DNA of 64,000 nt from Atrichornis clamosus. Its lineage: Eukaryota; Chordata; Aves; Passeriformes; Menuridae. Of the stretch, positions 63,301 to 64,000 are shown one piece after another; the first letter of the stretch is position 1, and each line of letters starts with the position of its first letter. The notes beneath the pieces are model-generated. The model was not told where the DNA came from, ran no database searches, and was given only the letters and a program-made list of their open reading frames with translations. A program made the translations under genes and the position numbers. The stretch lies in the NCBI GenBank assembly GCA_013400975.1, contig WBMZ01000408.1:1-64000 (forward strand), written 5' to 3'.

Positions 63301-64000
63301 TTAAAGCAAGTGAACCCTCTGTTACACGTACTGCAGCTACCTTCAAGTTTGCAACCACCCAGTTGTCACCTATGCATGCTACACTCATTGGGACCATGTC
63401 CTTCCTCTGTGCTGTGCTTTAGAGGCTGTTTTTCTTCATTACAGAAAAACTGAGAGCCAGAGTTTCATTTTGTTTTGTGTATCCTCAAAACAAGATGAGT
63501 TTTCAGCACTGGCATTTAGAAAAACCCACCTCAGACTTGTTCACTGAGCAGGCTCCCAGTAGAATAAACACACATACCCCCTGCCAATGCAATTATCATG
63601 GCATCACTTCTTCTGACAATAACTTGCTCCAGCTTTTTAACTTCTCCTAATTATGTCGATCTTCTTTCTAACCACATTCTGGTTTTGCTGTTGGTCTCCT
63701 ACCAAGGGAGAGGGTGGTGGCTGGTGAGGGAAGCGTGTGACTCAGTGCCCTGCCCAGGCTGCACGGGGCCCAGCAGTGGCACAGTTGGATGAGCACACGG
63801 AGGGTGCTGGTGTAAGACCCCACTTCTGCAGGGGGCTGCACTGCCATCCAGCACTGCCAAAGCCACTGGGCAGGGCGTGAGACACTTGTTGCTAGTGGCT
63901 GCAGAAAATAATAGAATGGTGTTTTCCCCTCTGAACAGACGTCAAGAATTACCTGCAGCTGCAAAGCAGTGGAAGGCGGGAAGGCCAGCGAGCCCGGCTC
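238..64000 (+). CDS. NRP2: Neuropilin-2, spliced coding region, 3' end beyond window
   Basis: Thirteen exons join into one open frame of 706 codons: 238-310, 12100-12277, 28799-28980, 33238-33468, 34031-34186, 36059-36228, 37260-37415, 45850-45994, 46297-46646, 47755-47899, 51599-51715, 54270-54422 and 63939-64000 (cut by the window edge). Domain order is signal peptide (1 to about 24), CUB a1 (28 to about 142), CUB a2 (149-267), F5/8C b1 (277-427), F5/8C b2 (434-592), Thr-rich linker (about 596-640) and the start of MAM. This is the neuropilin architecture. NRP2 rather than NRP1 is indicated by near-identical stretches such as GGRLNSKDAGYITSPGYP and TTTPYPT. The protein is a single-pass co-receptor for class 3 semaphorins and VEGF family members, acting with plexins and VEGFRs. 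Roughly a quarter of the usual length of about 900-930 residues (rest of MAM, membrane helix, tail) is outside the window. All introns are GT-AG and phases agree throughout. Confidence 0.97.
2646..2659. repeat. Short CA microsatellite
   Basis: An uninterrupted CA run flanked by imperfect CA-rich sequence (about 2625-2670) in intron 1. No function is suggested. Confidence 0.7.
6021..6060 (+). repeat. Possible CR1 LINE 3'-end fragment
   Basis: The segment starts AGGGGTTGGACAGGATGG and is followed by TTTAAAGGTC. This resembles the 3'-end region of avian and reptilian CR1 elements, which read like GGTTGGACTAGATGATCTTTAAAGGTCC. The terminal ATTCTATGA-type repeat of CR1 is not seen, so this would be a degraded fragment. 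The assignment is from memory of the consensus and is weak. Confidence 0.3.
6134..6190 (+). repeat. Ancient dispersed repeat-like element
   Basis: Contains CTGAACTCCAGTGATTTCAA followed by TTACCTGGATTTACATGCAGG and ATTTGGCCC. The same word order recurs in degraded form in other introns of this window (42978-43037, 13341-13402). It resembles an old repeat common in sauropsid introns, with motifs like ACTCCA-TGA-TTCAATGG-GTTACA-TGATTTACACC, but I cannot name the family. Confidence 0.4.
11573..11650 (+). repeat. Possible MIR SINE fragment
   Basis: Contains GATGTGCCTCAGTTTCCCTCC, matching the conserved MIR segment that reads TGCCTCAGTTTCC followed by a T-rich stretch. The flanks are degraded, so only the core supports the call. 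Confidence 0.35.
12100..12277 (+). CDS. NRP2: NRP2 exon 2: first half of CUB domain a1
   Basis: Encodes residues 25-83 and two bases of codon 84 (phase 2 donor GTAAGA). The segment reads QPCGGRLNSKDAGYITSPGY and continues through a CEW motif to HDCK, very close to mammalian NRP2. Cys28 and Cys55 form the first CUB disulfide; Cys83 begins the second. Domain a1 takes part in semaphorin binding. Reading on into the intron would hit a stop at once (AAG TAA), so retention of intron 2 would end the protein here. Confidence 0.97.
12774..12793 (+). repeat. G20 homopolymer tract
   Basis: Twenty consecutive G in intron 2, followed within about 12 bases by a T-rich run (about 12804-12815). Such tracts can fold as G-quadruplex and are prone to sequencing and assembly length errors. 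Confidence 0.9.
13341..13402 (+). repeat. Ancient dispersed repeat-like element
   Basis: Contains CCCTGAAGTCACTG followed by GTGTTCAGCACTTTGCAGG and ATCAGGCC. This word order (TGAAGTCAATG, then GTGCTCAGCAC, then CAGGATCAGGCC) is one I associate with an old repeat scattered through sauropsid introns. The family is not identified. Confidence 0.4.
14267..14282. repeat. Perfect 16-bp palindrome
   Basis: TAATGCTCGAGCATTA reads the same on both strands. It sits in an AT-rich stretch of intron 2. About one palindrome of this length is expected by chance in 64 kb, so it may mean nothing. Confidence 0.8.
15187..15360 (+). repeat. Pyrimidine minisatellite, 10-bp unit
   Basis: Repeats of the unit TGCCCCTCTC: two to three copies before an assembly gap and about eight after it, with a C11 run (15225-15235) between. 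The tract is almost free of A on this strand. Total copy number is unknown because of the gap inside it. Confidence 0.92.
15255..15271. other. Assembly gap (17 N)
   Basis: Seventeen undetermined bases inside the pyrimidine minisatellite. The true length may differ, since short N runs in tandem repeats often mark collapsed arrays. Confidence 0.98.
17121..17193 (+). promoter_or_regulatory. Candidate enhancer: cluster of homeodomain-like sites
   Basis: Within 75 bases there are CAATTATG, CTAATTAG, CATAATTAG and TTATTAG, and an imperfect 37-bp-spaced direct repeat starting ATTAGTAAA (17137 and 17174). Clusters of TAATTA-type cores are typical of homeodomain-bound enhancers in introns of developmental genes. 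No binding is shown; this is inference from composition. Confidence 0.3.
22580..22642 (+). repeat. Polypyrimidine-rich stretch
   Basis: Long T- and C-rich run (TCTCTCCCTCTC, then TTTTCTTTTCTCTTTCC, then a T-rich run with AAA) in intron 2. No nearby AG and exon-like frame is apparent, so it is not an obvious splice acceptor tract. Confidence 0.6.
24225..24330 (+). repeat. MIR SINE fragment
   Basis: Contains CTTCCTGTGTGACCTCGGGTC, then CTCCTCCTCTCTGCC, then CTACCTCCCAGGGTCTCGTG and AGAATCC. The order follows the MIR consensus (CTGTGTGACCTTGGGCAAGTC, CTCTCTGCC, CTACCTCACAGGGTTGTTGTG, AGGAT). It is an ancient SINE shared across amniotes and degraded here. Confidence 0.6.
28799..28980 (+). CDS. 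NRP2: NRP2 exon 3: second half of CUB domain a1
   Basis: Encodes the end of codon 84 through residue 144 and one base of codon 145 (phase 1). The peptide starts YDYIEIRDGDSEAADLLGKH and includes Cys105, which pairs with Cys83, and ends with the CUB strand GFSLRYEIYKTG. D86 and D127 lie where CUB domains usually place acidic residues of their calcium site. Splice sites are strong (CTGCAG, GTAAGT). The match to mammalian NRP2 is very close. Confidence 0.97.
32472..32505 (-). repeat. Possible MIR SINE fragment, antisense
   Basis: Contains AGAGGAAACTGAGGCACAGA, the antisense of the conserved TCTGTGCCTCAGTTTCCTC core of MIR. Flanking similarity is not clear, so only a short core is supported. Confidence 0.35.
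32561..32582 (+). repeat. 11-bp tandem duplication
   Basis: GAATACATCCC occurs twice back to back. It is probably a small recent replication-slippage duplication in intron 3. Confidence 0.85.
33238..33468 (+). CDS. NRP2: NRP2 exon 4: first part of CUB domain a2
   Basis: Encodes residues 145 (split codon) to 221 plus one base (phase 1). It starts SEDCSRNFTASNGTIESPGF and contains two N-glycosylation sequons, N152-F-T and N157-G-T, as in mammalian NRP2. Cysteines 149, 175 and 208 belong to the CUB disulfides. E197 and D211 (in FDLEHDP and CKYDWLD) are two of the three acidic residues known to hold the structural calcium in neuropilin a2. The donor GTAAGC leaves codon 222 split. Confidence 0.97.
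33469..34030 (+). other. NRP2: NRP2 intron 4 (562 bp)
   Basis: Short phase 1 intron, GTAAGC to TTGCAG. I see no repeat or gene-like feature. The exon 4 frame would run on to a stop near 33653 if the intron were kept. Confidence 0.93.
34031..34186 (+). CDS. NRP2: NRP2 exon 5: end of CUB domain a2
   Basis: Encodes residues 222-273 and one base of codon 274 (phase 1). It begins VGPLIGRYCGTKMPSDIRST; Cys230 pairs with Cys208. D252 in FHTDLAVAKDGF is the third acidic residue of the a2 calcium site, so the full set (E197, D211, D252) is intact. The exon ends in the short a2-b1 linker (HQEVPEN). Splice sites TTGCAG and GTAAGT are strong. Confidence 0.97.
34187..36058 (+). other. NRP2: NRP2 intron 5 (1.9 kb)
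   Basis: Phase 1 intron, GTAAGT to CTCTAG. It has CA-rich imperfect repeats near 35520-35580 and a short TG run just before the acceptor (about 36038-36049). No gene-like feature is visible. Confidence 0.92.
36059..36228 (+). CDS. NRP2: NRP2 exon 6: first half of F5/8C domain b1
   Basis: Encodes residues 274-330 (ends in phase 0). It starts NFQCNVPLGMESGRISNMQI, then ISASSTYSDGRWTPQQSRL. Cys277 is the N-terminal half of the b1 disulfide. Y299, W304, T319 and D323 are at the positions that form the pocket for ligands with a free C-terminal arginine (CendR) in NRP2. D323 corresponds to the residue that salt-bridges the arginine. The donor is GTACCT, weaker than consensus at +4 to +6. Confidence 0.97.
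36229..37259 (+). other. NRP2: NRP2 intron 6 (1.0 kb)
   Basis: Phase 0 intron. The donor is CAG/GTACCT and the acceptor is GGAAAG/GTG after CCCTTTTTCCCCT, both weaker than those of neighbouring introns. If retained, the frame runs 28 codons to a stop near 36310. No other feature is visible. Confidence 0.92.
37260..37415 (+). CDS. NRP2: NRP2 exon 7: middle of F5/8C domain b1
   Basis: Encodes residues 331-382 (phase 0 at both ends). It begins VDLHFLTVLTAIATQGAISR and contains S349, T352 and Y356, which complete the CendR pocket by holding the ligand carboxylate. Further on is YKLEVSTNGEDWMMYRHGKN, the usual discoidin core strand. With exon 6, every pocket residue known from NRP2 b1 structures is present, so VEGF-C and VEGF-A tail binding is expected to be kept. 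The start at 37260 is set by the acceptor AAAG and by reading frame. Confidence 0.97.
38625..38752 (-). repeat. MIR SINE fragment, antisense
   Basis: Reads CTATTTTAGAAGTAGGGAAA, TGGAGAAACGAGGCAG, CACCACACAGGGGAGTCAGC, then CTGGCTCCAGGGCACTAGATC. It follows the reverse complement of MIR (CCATTTTACAGATGAGGAAAC, TGAGGC, GTCACACAGCTAGTAAG, TGACTCCAGAGCCCATGC). The match extends over about 125 bases. Confidence 0.6.
39777..39884. repeat. Alternating purine-pyrimidine microsatellite
   Basis: About 100 bases of TA, CA and CGTA steps (ATATATACGTATATATATAG, ACACGTACATATATACACG). Such alternating tracts can adopt Z-DNA or cruciform forms and mutate quickly. The open frames on both strands here are repeat artefacts. 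Confidence 0.85.
40857..40938 (+). repeat. 41-bp imperfect tandem duplication
   Basis: Two adjacent copies, 40857-40897 and 40898-40938, both starting ACCTGGTAGG and containing TGACCTTTT followed by a T-rich part. They differ at several positions, so the duplication is not very recent. Confidence 0.85.
42924..42947 (+). repeat. Short TATC microsatellite
   Basis: TATATCTATTTATCTATCTATC, an imperfect tetranucleotide run in intron 7. Confidence 0.7.
42978..43037 (+). repeat. Ancient repeat-like element with terminal inverted repeat
   Basis: TGGTGTAAAT (42980-42989) and its exact complement ATTTACACCA (43026-43035) flank a 36-base core with ACTGTGACTTC and TTCGATGGTGATA. The layout resembles a palindromic repeat common in sauropsid introns (TGGTGTAAATC, ACTCCACTGA, TTCAATGGAGTTACA, GATTTACACCA). 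Family name not known to me. Confidence 0.45.
43201..43260 (+). repeat. Possible ancient repeat-like fragment
   Basis: Contains GTTGAAGTCAATGGGCC, a word typical of the same dispersed element. Only this core is supported. Confidence 0.3.
43826..43860 (+). repeat. Possible ancient repeat-like fragment
   Basis: TGCTGGTGTAAATTTGGATT followed by CTGGCCCCTGA repeats the TGGTGTAAAT end and the TTCTGGCCC word of the related elements nearby. It lies 0.8 kb from the fuller copy. Confidence 0.35.
44273..44293 (+). repeat. TG microsatellite
   Basis: TG run of about ten units with one C interruption (TGTGTGTGTGTGTGCGTGTG), intron 7. Confidence 0.85.
45850..45994 (+). CDS. NRP2: NRP2 exon 8: end of F5/8C domain b1
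   Basis: Encodes residues 383-430 and one base of codon 431 (phase 1). It starts TFQANEDATEVVLNKIHSPV and continues TRFVRIRPQTWHNGIALRLE to LYGCR; Cys427 closes the b1 disulfide with Cys277. The first residue is Thr where mammalian NRP2 has Val, a substitution at the splice junction codon. Acceptor TTGCAG and donor GTGAGG are clear. Confidence 0.97.
45995..46296 (+). other. NRP2: NRP2 intron 8 (302 bp)
   Basis: Shortest intron in the window, phase 1, GTGAGG to CTGCAG. It separates the b1 and b2 domains. Nothing else is visible in it; if retained, the exon 8 frame runs on to a stop at 46210-46212. Confidence 0.94.
46297..46646 (+). CDS. NRP2: NRP2 exon 9: first two thirds of F5/8C domain b2
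   Basis: Encodes residues 431-547 (ends in phase 0), the largest exon here. It starts DSPCSNLLGMLSGLIPDSQI and includes WLQVDLGVPKNIKGVIIQGA and RGGDS, the discoidin core. Cys434 is the N-terminal half of the b2 disulfide. Domain b2 supports ligand binding and receptor packing. In human, an isoform that keeps the following intron gives a secreted truncated receptor (s9NRP2); here read-through would add 15 codons before a TAG at 46692-46694. Confidence 0.97.
46647..47754 (+). other. NRP2: NRP2 intron 9 (1.1 kb)
   Basis: Phase 0 intron, donor GTAGGC and acceptor CTGTAG after a long pyrimidine tract. The exon 9 frame continues 15 codons to TAG at 46692-46694. An AATAAA lies at 47186-47191, which could serve as an intronic poly(A) signal. 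A phrase near 47490 (TCAGAATTTGGCCCC) may be another trace of the ancient repeat. No gene-like feature is visible. Confidence 0.92.
47755..47899 (+). CDS. NRP2: NRP2 exon 10: end of F5/8C domain b2
   Basis: Encodes residues 548-595 and one base of codon 596 (phase 1). It starts LFEGNIHYDIPEVRRFDPVA and includes YIRVHPERWSPAGIGMRLEV and LGCDWT, the standard C-terminal strand of the discoidin fold, with Cys592 closing the disulfide to Cys434. Splice sites are CTGTAG and GTAGGA. Confidence 0.97.
47900..51598 (+). other. NRP2: NRP2 intron 10 (3.7 kb)
   Basis: Phase 1 intron, GTAGGA to TTTCAG. The exon 10 frame stays open for about 53 codons into the intron (stop at 48058-48060). AT-rich, repeat-free blocks at about 49440-50110 and 50690-50870 have the look of conserved non-coding sequence. 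I see no other exon. Confidence 0.9.
51599..51715 (+). CDS. NRP2: NRP2 exon 11: Thr-rich linker between b2 and MAM
   Basis: Encodes residues 596-634 and one base of codon 635 (phase 1). The sequence starts DVKPTAETLVPTLKSEETTT, then PYPTDAEATDCGDSCGEEE. It is rich in Thr, Pro and acidic residues, as expected of the flexible O-glycosylated linker; in mammals this region carries the O-glycans that are polysialylated on NRP2 of dendritic cells. The two cysteines (626, 630) match the mammalian CGENC pair. After the second Cys the linker is about two residues shorter than in human. The donor GTGTGT departs from the usual GTRAGT. Confidence 0.94.
51716..54269 (+). other. NRP2: NRP2 intron 11 (2.6 kb)
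   Basis: Phase 1 intron with donor GTGTGT and acceptor TTTAAG, both weaker than average. It includes an antisense MIR-like fragment (53607-53720) and a word near 52879 (GGGCCTGATTCTCATT) of the ancient repeat type. No gene-like feature is visible. Confidence 0.9.
53607..53720 (-). repeat. MIR-like SINE fragment, antisense
   Basis: TGTTTCAAGATGAAAAGTTA, then GACTCTCTCAAAGACCATGT, GGTGAGTCCATAGCAGAGCT and AGAAATAGAGGCTGGCTCCT follow the antisense MIR order (GAGGTTAAG, CTTGCCCAAGGTCACACAG, AGTGGCAGAGC, GGGATTTGAACCCAGGTCTCCTGACTC). Divergence is high. Confidence 0.5.
54270..54422 (+). CDS. NRP2: NRP2 exon 12: start of MAM (c) domain
   Basis: Encodes residues 635-685 and one base of codon 686 (phase 1). 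It begins DFQLPANFNCNFDLPEDLCG and then WSHDLATGYTWSFQPTETW. The pattern FNCNFD...CGW with Cys644 and Cys653 is the hallmark N-terminus of the MAM domain, which mediates neuropilin oligomerisation at the membrane. After CGW the sequence diverges from mammalian NRP2 and is about six residues longer up to the next exon. Acceptor TTTAAG is unusual but frame and homology fix it; donor GTAAGA is strong. Confidence 0.93.
54423..63938 (+). other. NRP2: NRP2 intron 12 (9.5 kb)
   Basis: Phase 1 intron, GTAAGA to GAACAG. It has AT-rich, repeat-free blocks around 55680-55970 and 59621-59870 that may be regulatory. A weak MIR-like antisense core lies near 56268-56310 (CTGAAGTGACTTGCACATAG). Open frames on both strands are short and without recognisable domains. 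No other exon is visible. Confidence 0.9.
59621..59870 (+). promoter_or_regulatory. Candidate conserved enhancer in intron 12
   Basis: AT-rich, low-CpG, non-repetitive block with several homeodomain-like cores (GCTAATTAACA, GTTAATATAAATATTAG, TGAAATTAC) and TGCATGATTTGC. The texture is that of conserved non-coding elements near developmental genes. No conservation data were available. Confidence 0.25.
63939..64000 (+). CDS. NRP2: NRP2 exon 13 (partial): MAM domain, cut by window end
   Basis: Follows acceptor CTGAACAG and continues the frame exactly (codon 686 completed as GAC). The peptide begins DVKNYLQLQSSGRREGQRAR and aligns with mammalian NRP2 MAM residues reading DDRNFLRLQ...REGQYARL. 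Twenty-one residues (686-706, the first shared with exon 12) are encoded before the window ends. The remainder of MAM, the transmembrane helix and the cytoplasmic tail are expected downstream. Confidence 0.92.

Overview
The window is vertebrate nuclear DNA and holds the 5' part of one large split gene on the + strand, neuropilin-2 (NRP2). I can follow thirteen coding exons. They begin with a signal-peptide exon at the edge of a CpG island (start codon at 238) and end inside exon 13, which the window edge cuts at 64000. The joined reading frame stays open for 706 codons with agreeing intron phases, and every intron is GT-AG. The protein is close to mammalian NRP2, but the exons 11-12 region (b2-MAM linker and start of the MAM domain) differs. 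Compact introns, few interspersed repeats, no mammalian Alu or L1-type elements and scattered ancient SINE-like relics suggest a sauropsid, most likely a bird. The species cannot be fixed from this sequence alone.

Layout: 1-237 is 5' UTR or promoter inside a CpG island, and exon 1 (signal peptide) is 238-310. Intron 1 (11.8 kb) and intron 2 (16.5 kb) flank exon 2. Exons 2-3 encode CUB a1, exons 4-5 CUB a2, exons 6-8 F5/8C (discoidin) b1, exons 9-10 F5/8C b2, exon 11 the Thr-rich b2-MAM linker, and exons 12-13 the start of the MAM (c) domain. The rest of MAM, the transmembrane helix and the cytoplasmic tail lie beyond the window.

NRP2 is a cell-surface co-receptor. Its a1-a2-b1 part binds class 3 semaphorins (notably SEMA3F) with plexins, and its b1 pocket binds C-terminal arginine (CendR) ligands such as VEGF-C and VEGF-A with VEGFR2/3. 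The calcium-site acidic residues of a2 and the CendR pocket residues of b1 are all present, so this looks like a functional orthologue.

The rest is intron. It contains simple repeats (a G20 tract, a pyrimidine minisatellite interrupted by a 17-base assembly gap, TG and alternating Pu/Py tracts), several degenerate MIR-like SINE fragments, a recurring ancient repeat-like motif, a 41-bp tandem duplication, and AT-rich stretches with homeodomain-like sites that could be enhancers. I found no second gene, RNA gene or CRISPR array, and no convincing novel system. The most useful leads are a possible intron-9 read-through soluble isoform, the divergent exon 11-12 region, and the candidate enhancers.
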